NCBI RefSeq assembly: GCF_024509555.1
Contig: NZ_JAMWEL010000012.1
Coordinates: 1 to 64,000 of the forward strand
Direction of reading: 5' to 3'
From: Streptococcus suis
GTDB taxonomy: Bacteria; Bacillota; Bacilli; Lactobacillales; Streptococcaceae
Length of the DNA stretch: 64,000 nucleotides
In this document: positions 18,408 through 27,710 of the stretch, one piece after another
Layout of the letters: each line of letters begins with the position of its first letter
Numbering within the stretch: position 1 is the stretch's first letter
Translations under genes and position numbers: made by a program
The notes under the pieces: model-generated
Databases searched by the model: none
What the model was told of the DNA's origin: nothing
What the model saw: the letters and a program-made list of their open reading frames with translations, nothing else

Positions 18408-19409
18408 TTATTCAATAACCTTACTTGCCTGATTGATTACATCATCTGACAAGGTAATACCTAATTCTTTAGCTACTTTCTGGTTAACGACAACGGTTCC
18501 TTCGTTAAAGATTTGTACAGGTGTATCCGCTGGATTGGCACCGTCAAGAATTTTCGCAGCCATTTTACCAGTTGCCACACCTAAATCATATTGGCTAAGG
18601 GTTACAGAAGCGATACCACCGCCCTCTACCATGTCTTCTACACTGGTGAAAATCGGTGTTTTGGTTTTATTGGCCACAGAAACGACAGTTGAAAAGGCTG
18701 ATGCGACCGTATTGTCCACTGGTGTGAAGAGAACATCTGTCTTACTTGTTGCCACCTCTACTGTAGATGCTAGTTCATTACTTGAAGCTACTGCATACTC
18801 CAAAACGGTGTAGCCTGCTTCTTCCGCTGCCGCCTTAAATTCCTCAACTTGAATTTTTGAATTGTCCTCGTTTGAAGAGTAGAGGACACCGATAGTTTTA
18901 GCGTCTGGTGTGATTTCTTTTATCAATGAAACAGCATCCGCAACTGGTGTTTGGTCAGATACCCCTGTGATATTTCCACCAGGATTTTTCAAGTCAGATA
19001 CCAAGTTAGCACCAACTGGGTCCGTTACAGCTCCCATGATGATAGGTAATTCTGTCGTCGCATTTGCCAACCCTTGTGCAGCAGGTGTTGCAATCCCAAT
19101 CAAAAGCTCATTGCCATTGTCCACCAATTTTTTACTCATGGTCTGAACTTGGGACTGGTCAGCCTCAGCATTCATAAAATCAATCTCCAAATTGTCTGTT
19201 GTAGAATAGCCACCTTCTTCTAGTCCGGCCTTAATTCCCATGTAAATCTCATCTAGTGAGTCATGTGTCACAAACTGAAGAACACCAATTTTAACTTTTT
19301 CAGAGCTAGCAGACTGACTAGTCTGCTCTTTTTGCGTCATAAACAGGGCGGCAACCACCATCACAGTAAGGGCAACAATTGTAGCAAGTAAATTCTTATT
19401 TTTCATCAT
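18408..19409 (-). CDS. trpX: ABC transporter substrate-binding protein of a probable tryptophan importer
   Basis: 333 residues of the ABC_sub_bind family (periplasmic-binding-like fold). The N-terminus has a Lys-rich start and a hydrophobic segment (LLATIVALTVMVVAALFM) but no Cys lipobox, so it appears to be anchored by an uncleaved N-terminal segment. That is unusual for a Gram-positive binding protein. Motifs GVLQFVTHDSLDEIY and IMGAVTDPVGANLV are family-typical. AAGGAG lies 7 bases before the first of two adjacent ATGs. It is the first gene after the T-box terminator and thus the lead gene of the operon. Confidence 0.9.
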   Translation of the reverse strand: MMKNKNLLATIVALTVMVVAALFMTQKEQTSQSASSEKVKIGVLQFVTHDSLDEIYMGIKAGLEEGGYSTTDNLEIDFMNAEADQSQVQTMSKKLVDNGNELLIGIATPAAQGLANATTELPIIMGAVTDPVGANLVSDLKNPGGNITGVSDQTPVADAVSLIKEITPDAKTIGVLYSSNEDNSKIQVEEFKAAAEEAGYTVLEYAVASSNELASTVEVATSKTDVLFTPVDNTVASAFSTVVSVANKTKTPIFTSVEDMVEGGGIASVTLSQYDLGVATGKMAAKILDGANPADTPVQIFNEGTVVVNQKVAKELGITLSDDVINQASKVIE

Positions 19410-19570
19410 ATCATTTCTCCTTTTTAATAAACAAATCCTACATCATCAGTATACTATTCCACCATCGCCATCGTTTCATCATGATTACCTCGTATTATCT
19501 ACCATAGTCAAAGTCGAATGTCATTATCTGCATACCGTTTTTTCAATTGAACAACAGTCTACAAAGACAA

Positions 19571-19969
19571 GGAAAAAGCCCCCACATACTGAAAAACAGT
19601 ACGCGAGGGCGTCAATGACACGGTGCCACCTCACTTATGGGAATTGTCTAGAATCCTCCCATATCTCATCTCCTCTAACAAGGAGTTGCACTGTAAGGTG
19701 TGCGGACCGAACTATCATTGTTTTAAGTTCATTTGCGTGACTGTTTTGGCTGATTACTGAAAGTATGTTATGCCAAACAATCCTTGTGAATTTAGGGCAT
19801 TTTAGGACTAGGCAGTCGGGTGAAGGCAGTACTGGTGGTACGGCAAGACCGACAAACGACGTCATAAAATAGACATAAATGCACATCAGCCCATTTCATA
19901 AAACTCCGCCACCTGTTCCCAGTACCACAGGCTCCCTGAAGACTTCTGCTTTACTACTTCTTCTGATTA
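19571..19969 (-). ncRNA. T-box riboswitch, probably tryptophan-specific
   Basis: On the minus strand the leader contains the T-box core GAGGTGGCACCGTG (plus 19617-19632 region). Right after it is a strong terminator, GCCCTCGCGTACTG/CAGTATGTGGGGGC followed by TTTTT (19571-19610). Near the 5' end lie stem I-like elements (GGGAGCC, GTGGTACTGGGAACAGG). A GAAATGGGC stretch around 19885-19900 places UGG in the expected specifier position. Uncharged tRNA-Trp would stabilise the antiterminator and switch on trpXYZ. Specifier assignment is by eye. Confidence 0.85.
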
Positions 19970-19975
19970 CAGACG

Positions 19976-20004
19976 ATTATACGGCATCCATCAGTCTTTG
20001 TCAA
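19976..20004 (-). promoter_or_regulatory. Consensus promoter of the T-box/trpXYZ operon
   Basis: On the minus strand, a perfect -35 TTGACA and a perfect -10 TATAAT are separated by 17 bp, with transcription expected from about 19969. A constitutive strong promoter fits regulation by attenuation downstream. Confidence 0.85.
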
Positions 20005-20121
20005 TACTTTTGATTAAATTTTCTGAAAACTTTTTATGATAGTAGGGACTACCAGTCTCATCAAAAAACATCAAAATATGATATACTAGACTGAGTTATA
20101 GCGATTAGAAAGAGGAACACC

Positions 20122-21780
20122 ATGTCTTTTGACGGATTTTTTTTACATCACATGACGGCTGAGTTAAAGGCCAATTTAGAAGGTGGGCGGATTCAGAAAA
20201 TCAACCAGCCCTTTGAACAGGAGATTGTCCTCAATATCCGCAGCAACCGTCAGAGCCATAAGTTGCTCCTGTCTGCCCACTCTGTTTTCGGACGGGTTCA
20301 GCTGACCCAGTCGGATTTTACCAATCCCAAGGTGCCCAATACCTTTACCATGATTTTACGAAAATACTTGCAGGGTGCCATTATCGAAGACATTCGCCAA
20401 CTGGACAATGACCGCATTTTAGAATTTTCGGTGTCCAACAAGGACGAGATTGGCGACCATATCCAAGCAACCTTAATTGTGGAAATCATGGGCAAGCACA
20501 GCAATATCATCTTGGTAGATAAGTCTGAACAGAAGATTATCGAGGCTATCAAGCACGTTGGTTTCTCGCAAAATTCCTACCGAACCATCTTGCCAGGTTC
20601 CACCTATATTCGTCCACCGGAAACGCATTCTCTCAATCCTTATACGGTGTCTGACGAGAAATTGTTTGAAATATTATCGACTCAGGAACTGAGTCCAAAA
20701 AATCTCCAACAGGTCTTTCAAGGTTTGGGTCGGGATACGGCTTCTGAATTAGCAAGTCATTTGCAGACAGACCGCCTGAAGAACTTCCGTGCCTTTTTTG
20801 ACCAGGCAACTCAGCCTAGCCTGACAGACAAATCCTATGCTGCTCTGCCATTTGCCAATAGCCCTGAAAACCAGCCACACTTTGAGAGCCTGAGCAGTCT
20901 GCTGGACTTCTACTATCAGGACAAGGCGGAGCGGGACCGGGTGGCCCAGCAGGCCAATGAGCTGATCAAGCGGGTGGCCAGTGAGTTGGAGAAGAATCGC
21001 AAGAAACTGGTCAAGCAGGAGCAGGAATTGGCGGATACGGAGACGGCGGAGTTGGTGCGGCAAAAGGGCGAGCTCTTGACCACCTATCTGCATCAAGTGC
21101 CCAATGACCAGTCGAGTGTGCGGTTAGACAACTACTATACGGGCGAGGAGCTGGAGATTGAGTTGGATGTGGCTTTGACTCCTAGCCAGAATGCCCAACG
21201 TTACTTCAAGAAGTACCAGAAACTCAAGGAGGCGGTCAAGCACCTGACCAACTTGATTGAGGAAACCAAGGCGACCATTATCTATCTGGAGTCCGTTGAT
21301 ACCATGCTGGGACAGGCTAGTCTGGCAGAAATCGATGAAATCCGTGAGGAATTGATTGAAACAGGCTACCTCAAACGCCGTCATCGTGAGAAAATCCATA
21401 AGCGTCAGAAACCTGAGCGATACTTGGCGACGGACGGGAAGACTATTATTCTGGTAGGAAAAAATAACCTGCAAAATGATGAGTTGACCTTCAAAATGGC
21501 CAAAAAAGGCGAACTCTGGTTCCATGCCAAAGACATTCCAGGCAGTCATGTGGTTATCACAGACAACTTGGATCCAAGCGACGAGGTCAAGACCGATGCG
21601 GCGGAGTTAGCCGCCTATTTCTCCAAGGCTAGACATTCCAATTTGGTCCAAGTCGATATGATTGAAGCCAAAAAACTCCATAAACCAACAGGTGGCAAAC
21701 CTGGTTTTGTGACCTACCGCGGTCAGAAAACCCTCCGTGTCACCCCAACTGAAGACAAAATAAAATCCATGAAAATCTAA
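20122..21780 (+). CDS. rqcH: Ribosome quality control protein RqcH / fibronectin-binding protein (PavA/FbpS type)
   Basis: 552 residues, full length for the NFACT family. The N-terminal domain starts MSFDGFFLHHMTAEL, a highly conserved opening. The middle is a long coiled coil (about residues 260-420). The C-terminal NFACT-R part contains KKGELWFHAKDIPGSHVVI. RqcH binds stalled 50S-peptidyl-tRNA complexes and drives C-terminal alanine tailing. In streptococci homologues have been described as fibronectin-binding adhesins although they lack a signal peptide, as here. It has its own AGAGGA ribosome site and a terminator that overlaps the stop. Confidence 0.95.
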   Translation: MSFDGFFLHHMTAELKANLEGGRIQKINQPFEQEIVLNIRSNRQSHKLLLSAHSVFGRVQLTQSDFTNPKVPNTFTMILRKYLQGAIIEDIRQLDNDRILEFSVSNKDEIGDHIQATLIVEIMGKHSNIILVDKSEQKIIEAIKHVGFSQNSYRTILPGSTYIRPPETHSLNPYTVSDEKLFEILSTQELSPKNLQQVFQGLGRDTASELASHLQTDRLKNFRAFFDQATQPSLTDKSYAALPFANSPENQPHFESLSSLLDFYYQDKAERDRVAQQANELIKRVASELEKNRKKLVKQEQELADTETAELVRQKGELLTTYLHQVPNDQSSVRLDNYYTGEELEIELDVALTPSQNAQRYFKKYQKLKEAVKHLTNLIEETKATIIYLESVDTMLGQASLAEIDEIREELIETGYLKRRHREKIHKRQKPERYLATDGKTIILVGKNNLQNDELTFKMAKKGELWFHAKDIPGSHVVITDNLDPSDEVKTDAAELAAYFSKARHSNLVQVDMIEAKKLHKPTGGKPGFVTYRGQKTLRVTPTEDKIKSMKI

Positions 21781-21794
21781 TTCATGGATTTTTT
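21763..21794 (+). terminator. Terminator overlapping the rqcH stop codon
   Basis: Stem AAATCCATG/CATGGATTT begins inside the last rqcH codons and is followed by T residues. Confidence 0.8.
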
Positions 21795-21817
21795 GAATTA
21801 TTCAAAGAAAATACTGC

Positions 21818-22360
21818 CTATTTTTCTTTTTTCCCAAATGGTTTTGCAACAAACTTAGCTAGATTACCTACATTCTTACCAATTTCTTTATTTAGGGTAT
21901 TTGCATGTTTACCGACTTCCTTACCAAAATTATCGATACGTCTACCAACCTCTTTTTGAAACTCTTCTTGCTTTTGTTTCTCACGCACTCTTATTTCCTG
22001 AGCCTTTTCTAAGACATCATGATCGACATAAGATAGTTTCACCAAGGTTCCTGATTCATATTTTCCTGGTTTTGGATTCATTGCAACTACCGAATCATCA
22101 CTATACTCTAAATATTTTTTATCTGCCTTCACTAGCATTGTTAAAACAACAAAACCTTTGGCTTCCAATACTTCTTTGGCTTCATAAACATTTAATCGAC
22201 GAACATTTGGCAATTGAACTAACGTTTTATTATGACTGATTTTAGCAGCAATTGCTTTTTCAACTGCTGGAGCAACTCCTTTTACCAAATCTGCTCCAAC
22301 TTCTGCTGCCACTGCAACTGCAACACCTTTAGCAACTTTTCCAAGACCTTTTTTAGACAT
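21818..22360 (-). CDS. PASTA-domain protein of unknown function
   Basis: About 180 residues from the ATG at 22360, which has AGGGGA upstream; the longer frame has none. A small, Ala/Gly/Val-rich N-terminal segment resembles a glycine-zipper or weak membrane segment rather than a signal peptide. A single PASTA-like domain follows (LPNVRRLNVYEAKEVLEAKG to about SGTLVKLSYVD). The C-terminal third is strongly charged and likely helical (EVGRRIDNFGKEVGKHANTL). PASTA domains usually bind peptidoglycan in Ser/Thr kinases and PBPs, so one in a protein with no export signal is odd. Function is unknown. Confidence 0.75.
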   Translation of the reverse strand: MSKKGLGKVAKGVAVAVAAEVGADLVKGVAPAVEKAIAAKISHNKTLVQLPNVRRLNVYEAKEVLEAKGFVVLTMLVKADKKYLEYSDDSVVAMNPKPGKYESGTLVKLSYVDHDVLEKAQEIRVREKQKQEEFQKEVGRRIDNFGKEVGKHANTLNKEIGKNVGNLAKFVAKPFGKKEK

Positions 22361-22428
22361 GTCAATTCCCCTTATCTTTTTTATGTATTTTACCACAATA
22401 ACACTGTTTTTTCAACTCGATAATGAAC

Positions 22429-23145
22429 CTACTCCGCCTTATCAATATCTTCTCTAACTTCCTTAGCGTTGAATTTAGCAAAAAGATACTGGCGGTCTTG
22501 AACAGGAAAACGTTGGTCTAGTTGATCTACTGGCCCCACTTCCACCATTCCTTCTGAGATAACATAGTCCATGACATGCCCGCCAAATGTCAAATCATCC
22601 GAAATAAAATGCAAATGATAGCCAGCCACACTGACACCATGGAAAATCTCTGGCGTCCAAATCCCAACAATGGTACCTGAAATATTCTCAGCGGTATACT
22701 CAGGCTGGCGACTTGCCACCTCCGCAAAACGGACATCAGAAGCCGATTTTGGAATCATGCGCACGTGCATATGCGAAAACATCCCTTTGATTTTGATGGA
22801 TCGAAAAAGATTTTCCCCATCATAATAGGATTCAATTCGCTGGTGCAATTCATCGCTAGTCATTTCAAAGCGTTGTTTGAAAATGACTTCTGCTTCATGG
22901 AAAATAACTGCCGCATAGGGAACCTTCATATCAGCTGGAACTTCAACCACTTCTGGTTTCTCCCCTGCCCCCTTGGCCTGATAAGCCTTTCCATCCAAGA
23001 CAATCAGCTCGCCATCAATGGAATCCAGGGTTCCCAAACCCAAATCACCATGTTCCAACAATTCGCCAACCGTCAAGGTGCCGCCATACAATCCAGCCAT
23101 TAAGGCACCTAAGGTATTGTATTGAAATAATCGATTTACTTGCAT
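22429..23145 (-). CDS. budA: Alpha-acetolactate decarboxylase
   Basis: 238 residues. It converts alpha-acetolactate to acetoin, part of pyruvate overflow and pH control, and in lactic bacteria also balances branched-chain amino-acid synthesis. The family-typical opening QVNRLFQYNTLGALMAGLYGG, the GDLGLGTLD stretch and the His-rich zinc-binding segment SVAGYHLHFIS (with FGGHVMDY) are all present. It is the last gene of a three-gene set, three bases after the TPR gene, and its ribosome site lies inside that gene's end. Confidence 0.95.
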   Translation of the reverse strand: MQVNRLFQYNTLGALMAGLYGGTLTVGELLEHGDLGLGTLDSIDGELIVLDGKAYQAKGAGEKPEVVEVPADMKVPYAAVIFHEAEVIFKQRFEMTSDELHQRIESYYDGENLFRSIKIKGMFSHMHVRMIPKSASDVRFAEVASRQPEYTAENISGTIVGIWTPEIFHGVSVAGYHLHFISDDLTFGGHVMDYVISEGMVEVGPVDQLDQRFPVQDRQYLFAKFNAKEVREDIDKAE

Positions 23146-23148
23146 AAC

Positions 23149-24378
23149 CTACTCTTCATTCAAAAATTCTTGCATGGCTAAATCGTCTGGCACCAATTGG
23201 ATATAACGACTAGCTTGCTCTTTTGCCTCATCCAAACGACCAAGTTGACGTAAAACTGCTACGTAATCAGCCAAAAATTCAGGATTCTCAGCCAATTCTC
23301 CAGCCAATTCATCGTAAAGCTCAATAGCTTCAACGTCTCTTTCTAGAGCTTGATAGGCTTTGGCCATATTCCAGCGAGCTAGAACGTTATCTACCTCTTC
23401 ATCAAATAAAGCCACAACCTCTTCAAATCTTTCCTGCTCAAGATACAGATTGGACAAGCGCAGAGCTAGTTCGTTACTATCATCTGCCACCTCTTTTGCC
23501 CGTAGAAGATAATCTTCTGCCCCCGCCTCGTCATGCAATTCATAGGCATACTGAGAAGCCTGTAGCAATAGATTGGCATCAAAGTCATTTTTTGCCAAGC
23601 CTTTTTCCGTCATAGCCAAGGCAGCTTCTAATTTATGCTCGGCATGAAGCGACTGAGCATAGGCATATTCATAGCCCTCAAAATCAGGATTGATAGTATC
23701 CAACTGCTTGAAATATAGATTGGCCTTTTGGTATTCTTCTCGTTCAAATAGCAGAGCTGCTAACTCAAAAACCGTCTGATCATCGTATTCCAATTCAACA
23801 GCTTTTTCCAAAAATTCAATGGCTGCTTCAAATTTACCTAAACCTGCATAGGCAATACCAATTCGCTGATAGGTAGAAACTCCAGTTAATTCGTAAATTT
23901 CACGATTATCCAGCTGGGCATAATAGGAAATAGCCTCCTTAAAGTATTCCAATTCCATGTCCAATTCCGCCAAGCCATAGAGGATAATGGGTTCAGCTGA
24001 TAAGTGACTTGCTTCTAGCAATTTTTCACGCGCCACATCCGACAAGCCTTCTGCCTGATACAGGTCCGCCTTGACCACCAAGGCTTCTGTATAAAAAGGA
24101 CTGTCCTCTGAAATTTCTTCCAAATAACCGAAGGCTTCTTCAACTAAGCCATCTTCAAAGGCAATCTGAGCCAGTTGCAAAGCTAGCTCTGGAAACTCAG
24201 ACAAGAGCTTAGTATAAATATCCCGTGCCTGATGAAAGAATCCAATACTTTCCAGATAAATAGCCAAGGTTAAGAGTGTATCATTATCATCTTCTGCCAA
24301 GGCGCGCTTGAAATACTTATCTGCCTTGTCTAAATCCTGTTGGCCTAAACAAGCCAACATTTTTTCACTATTGTTCAT
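23149..24378 (-). CDS. Tetratricopeptide-repeat protein
   Basis: 409 residues built almost wholly from TPR-like helix pairs of about 34 residues, rich in the A/G-Y-A pattern (for example AIAYAGLGKFEAAIEFLEKA). It has no signal peptide or membrane segment, so it is a cytoplasmic scaffold. Its start overlaps the end of the AI-2E-family gene by 11 bp, and it sits 3 bp before budA. TPR proteins of this type are common in Firmicutes and of unknown partner. Confidence 0.9.
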   Translation of the reverse strand: MNNSEKMLACLGQQDLDKADKYFKRALAEDDNDTLLTLAIYLESIGFFHQARDIYTKLLSEFPELALQLAQIAFEDGLVEEAFGYLEEISEDSPFYTEALVVKADLYQAEGLSDVAREKLLEASHLSAEPIILYGLAELDMELEYFKEAISYYAQLDNREIYELTGVSTYQRIGIAYAGLGKFEAAIEFLEKAVELEYDDQTVFELAALLFEREEYQKANLYFKQLDTINPDFEGYEYAYAQSLHAEHKLEAALAMTEKGLAKNDFDANLLLQASQYAYELHDEAGAEDYLLRAKEVADDSNELALRLSNLYLEQERFEEVVALFDEEVDNVLARWNMAKAYQALERDVEAIELYDELAGELAENPEFLADYVAVLRQLGRLDEAKEQASRYIQLVPDDLAMQEFLNEE

Positions 24379-25537
24379 GTTCTACTTCACTTTCTCCCAC
24401 TTCTTCATAGAGACCACTATAAGTCTTATACCATTCAAAAATTGCCTTGACGACCACCTTGATAGATGCATAAATTGGAATTCCCAAAAGCACACCCAGT
24501 ACTCCATACATCTGACCAGCCGTCAATAAGACAAACAAAATGGTAATCGGGTGGATACTTAAGGAAGAACCGATAATCAAAGGCGTTACAAATCGTCCTT
24601 CGATAGTTTGTTCTACCATAAAAACAATCAAGACTTTAATTAGCATAACAGGTCCAGCAATTAATCCTAAAATAACAGCAGGAATCATAGCCAAAAATGA
24701 CCCCAAATACGGAATCAGATTAAGGAAACCAGCCATTACACCTAAGGTTACAGGATAACTAAGTCCAATCAATGAAAACATGACAGAAAACATGAGAGCA
24801 ACAATAATAGCAACCGTTACCTGACCACGCACATAGTTGGATAACTGAGCATTGACATCTGTCAAAACCTTGCTGACGGATGAACGCCATTTAGTTGGCA
24901 AGTACTGCGTAACATGAGCATTTAACTGTTGACCATCTCGCAATAGATAAAAGAGGATGAAAGGCATTATCAAGATTGCTACAATTATCTGAGAGGCCGT
25001 TGAGATCAAACTACTCGCCCAGTTTACCGCACTAGATGAAAATTTCTGTGCATAGGAAATAATTTGATCATTGACCTTATTTAACATTTCCAAGGCAGTC
25101 GGACGAAACTGTTCAAATTGCTCATTTTCCAATAAGGTCGTTACGTGACTTTCAATCTTCTGTATATTTGAAGGAAGATTTTGAGCGAAAGAAGTTACCT
25201 GTTCTTGAATACTTGGAATAGCTACTGCCAACCCCCAAACTAGAAGCAAGCCTATCAAAACAAACAAGACTGAAATAGCAGCTGTCCGTGAAATCTTATA
25301 CTTCTCTAACCAGTCCACGATTGGATTCAATAAATAGTAAAGTAAACCGGTCAACAACATAGGTAGTAATATTATTTCGATAAAACTTCCAATCGGCTTC
25401 AGCAAAAAACTAACTTTAGTAAAGACGAAAATAGTCAATAAGACCAATAAGGTCACTAGAAAGAAAGTAACAGCTTGATTATTTAAAAACCACTTAAAAA
25501 ACCAAGACAGTCTAAATCGTTGATTCTGCTCATCCAT
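24368..25537 (-). CDS. AI-2E family transporter (putative permease)
   Basis: 389 residues with around eight hydrophobic segments: two near the N-terminus, one near residue 75, a long helical stretch, then a C-terminal cluster with the family motif NLIPYLGSFLAMIPA. Members were named for AI-2 export, but many serve other roles such as sodium-proton exchange, so the substrate is uncertain. It is the first gene of the operon with the TPR and budA genes. A GGAG ribosome site precedes the ATG. Confidence 0.9.
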   Translation of the reverse strand: MDEQNQRFRLSWFFKWFLNNQAVTFFLVTLLVLLTIFVFTKVSFLLKPIGSFIEIILLPMLLTGLLYYLLNPIVDWLEKYKISRTAAISVLFVLIGLLLVWGLAVAIPSIQEQVTSFAQNLPSNIQKIESHVTTLLENEQFEQFRPTALEMLNKVNDQIISYAQKFSSSAVNWASSLISTASQIIVAILIMPFILFYLLRDGQQLNAHVTQYLPTKWRSSVSKVLTDVNAQLSNYVRGQVTVAIIVALMFSVMFSLIGLSYPVTLGVMAGFLNLIPYLGSFLAMIPAVILGLIAGPVMLIKVLIVFMVEQTIEGRFVTPLIIGSSLSIHPITILFVLLTAGQMYGVLGVLLGIPIYASIKVVVKAIFEWYKTYSGLYEEVGESEVEHEQ

Positions 25538-25670
25538 ATCATTTCTCCAATTCGTTTTTCTCTATTGTATCATGTAATGGAATATTTTAGACAAATGAAA
25601 TATAGGATTTCTCAGACTTTCCAGGAAAAATATGATATAATTTTTACAATCATTTTCAAAGGAGATATAT

Positions 25671-26681
25671 ATGGCTATCTATTTCGGCACATATACCAAA
25701 CGTGATTCAAAAGGAATCTATAAGGCTCAGTTTGACAACGAAACTGGTCAACTCAGCAACTTAGAATTAGTCACTGAAGAACCAAATCCAACCTACCTTG
25801 CTTTTGACAAAACTGGACGACTTTATTCAGTTGGAGCTGAAAATGGTCAAGGCGGTATTGTAGCTTTTGATACTGATTTTAGCTTGCTAAACCATGTGGT
25901 TAGCGAGGGTGCACCTCACTGCTATGTAGCCGTAGATGACGAACGAAATCTAGTTTATGCTGCCAATTATCACAAGGGGCAAGTTCTGGTCTATAAACAA
26001 CTAGAAAATGGCTACCTAGAACTTGCAGATATAGCGCAACATGAAGGTTCTGGTCCACATGAAAATCAGGCATCCGCCCATGTTCATTTTTCTGATTTGA
26101 CACCAGATAAGTTTTTGGTGACCTGTGATTTAGGTTGTGATCAAGTTGTAACCTATAAAGTAACTGACCAAGGTAAAGTAGAGAAAATCGCAAGCTATCA
26201 GGCTGCGCCAGGAAGTGGTCCAAGACACATTGTTTTTCATCCCGTCGCAAAAATTGCCTACCTCATTTGTGAACTCAATTCAACCATCGAAGTCCTTATC
26301 TATGACGGTTGTGGACAATTTGAACTCATGCAAACTATCTCAACCTTGCCTGAAAACCATACAGGTTTCAATGGCGCAGCTGCTATTCGTATCACCACAG
26401 ATGGAAAATTTGTCTACGGTTCTAACCGTGGTAACGACTCAATTGCCGTCTATAAAACACTTGGTGACGCCAGTCTTGAATTGGTCCAAATCGTGTCAAC
26501 CCATGGCAAGACACCCCGTGACTTTACCCTAAGCCCAGACGAGAAACATTTAATCGCCGTCCATCAAGACTCTGATAATGCGACAGTTTTTGTTCGTGAT
26601 ACTGAAAATGGTAGATTAACGGAACTTTCTCATAATTTCTACATTCCAGAAGCTGTATGTGTCACATTTTTTGAAGACTAA
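25671..26681 (+). CDS. Lactonase family protein (6-phosphogluconolactonase-like, seven-bladed beta-propeller)
   Basis: 336 residues of the YbhE/Lactonase_7-bladed family. It opens MAIYFGTYTKRDSKGIY, typical of the group, with later blade motifs GPRHIVFHP, VYGSNRGNDSIAVY and HGKTPRDF. Members hydrolyse 6-phosphogluconolactone or muconolactone-type substrates; which one cannot be decided here. Cytoplasmic, no signal peptide. AAAGGAG lies 6 bases before the ATG. It precedes the small gene at 26737, 55 bases downstream. Confidence 0.9.
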   Translation: MAIYFGTYTKRDSKGIYKAQFDNETGQLSNLELVTEEPNPTYLAFDKTGRLYSVGAENGQGGIVAFDTDFSLLNHVVSEGAPHCYVAVDDERNLVYAANYHKGQVLVYKQLENGYLELADIAQHEGSGPHENQASAHVHFSDLTPDKFLVTCDLGCDQVVTYKVTDQGKVEKIASYQAAPGSGPRHIVFHPVAKIAYLICELNSTIEVLIYDGCGQFELMQTISTLPENHTGFNGAAAIRITTDGKFVYGSNRGNDSIAVYKTLGDASLELVQIVSTHGKTPRDFTLSPDEKHLIAVHQDSDNATVFVRDTENGRLTELSHNFYIPEAVCVTFFED

Positions 26682-26736
26682 TTATTTGTGAAATCGCTCT
26701 ACTTTTGGTTTAATATATCTATAGGAGGTGAGATAC

Positions 26737-26922
26737 ATGAATCCAGTAGATTTATTTAATCAAGTTAAAGAACTTATCGCGAATAAAGACTTTGACGGCG
26801 CAAAACAATTCATCGAAGAAAACAAAGATAACTTCGGCGAATACTTGGAGCAAGCAAAAGGCTTGTTGTCAGGTTCTGAAGGTGTAAACGGACTTTTGGA
26901 CAAGGTTAAAGGCTTGTTCTAA
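26737..26922 (+). CDS. Small conserved protein, 61 residues
   Basis: The ATG at 26737 is chosen because AGGAGG lies 8 bases before it. The product is acidic and helical, with a lysine- and glutamate-rich first half (VKELIANKDFDGAKQFIEEN) and a C-terminal GLLDKVKGLF amphipathic end. No membrane segment or domain is recognisable. A terminator follows. I recall similar small proteins in other streptococci but no function. Confidence 0.8.
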   Translation: MNPVDLFNQVKELIANKDFDGAKQFIEENKDNFGEYLEQAKGLLSGSEGVNGLLDKVKGLF

Positions 26923-26929
26923 TACATGG

Positions 26930-26964
26930 AAAAACTAGGCAGAGAATATTCAGTCTAGTTTTTT
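26930..26964. terminator. Bidirectional terminator between convergent genes
   Basis: AAAAACTAG pairs with CTAGTTTTT around a loop of about 16 bases. The minus-strand HAD gene stop lies inside it. Confidence 0.65.
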
Positions 26965-27596
26965 ATTTGTTCAAAAATATTTGTTATCTCTTGCAATGAA
27001 GGTATTACCCAATCACTCTTCATTTTTCCATTTTCACTGGCATGCTTTCCAAAACCTGTCAGTATCCGTACAGTCCTCATTCCCAAAGATTTAGCAGGTA
27101 GAATATCATTATCGTACCTATCCCCAACATAGACAACTCTATCAGCAGGGATGTTTGCCTTTTGCAAGGCAAGTGTGAAAATAGCTGTATTTGGTTTAGA
27201 TAGCCCAACCTCTTCAGAGAGGATGATGAGTTGAAAATATGACTCAATTCCCCACTCTTTAAGCAGTTCTCTAACACTACTAGACTGATTTGCAACAATC
27301 CCCAATCGATAGTGTTTTGATAATGTTTCAAGAACCTCTCGTACTTCTGAATAGAGCTTTATCCCTTCATTTGTCCATAAAGGACGTGGCTCGGTCGGTG
27401 CAAAATAGTGCCAGGTCGCACGAATTGGATCCAGCGACTGATGAGCATACTCCGCCATTTTCTTTTTATAAGAATCTGATGAAACCTCTATATCCAGAGA
27501 CTCTAACTTCTTCACACACTTGTCTATATAATAACCATAAGCAGCCTCTTCATCTAAAAGCGTCGAACCTAAATCAAAAAATATCCACTCTATCAT
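26955..27596 (-). CDS. HAD-superfamily hydrolase
   Basis: About 213 residues from the ATG at 27596, with GGAGAG five bases upstream. Motif I is FFDLGSTLLD, where the usual DxD is DLG. The second Asp, which protonates the leaving group, is therefore replaced by Gly, a variant seen in some YjjG-like and non-phosphatase members. Motif III/IV is GDRYDNDILPAKS. The helical cap lies between. Substrate unknown. Confidence 0.85.
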   Translation of the reverse strand: MIEWIFFDLGSTLLDEEAAYGYYIDKCVKKLESLDIEVSSDSYKKKMAEYAHQSLDPIRATWHYFAPTEPRPLWTNEGIKLYSEVREVLETLSKHYRLGIVANQSSSVRELLKEWGIESYFQLIILSEEVGLSKPNTAIFTLALQKANIPADRVVYVGDRYDNDILPAKSLGMRTVRILTGFGKHASENGKMKSDWVIPSLQEITNIFEQIKN

Positions 27597-27710
27597 CCCG
27601 CTCTCCATTTACATTCAATCTACGGACACTTACACTAGTATTATTTCATTTTAGGATATCATATTTTTATAGTAATGCAAAGAAAACTTCCTAGGAAAAC
27701 CAAGAGGTTT

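Noticed and set aside
19635..19886. 83-residue minus-strand frame
   Set aside because: Lies inside the T-box leader and its specifier region; the RNA explains the sequence.
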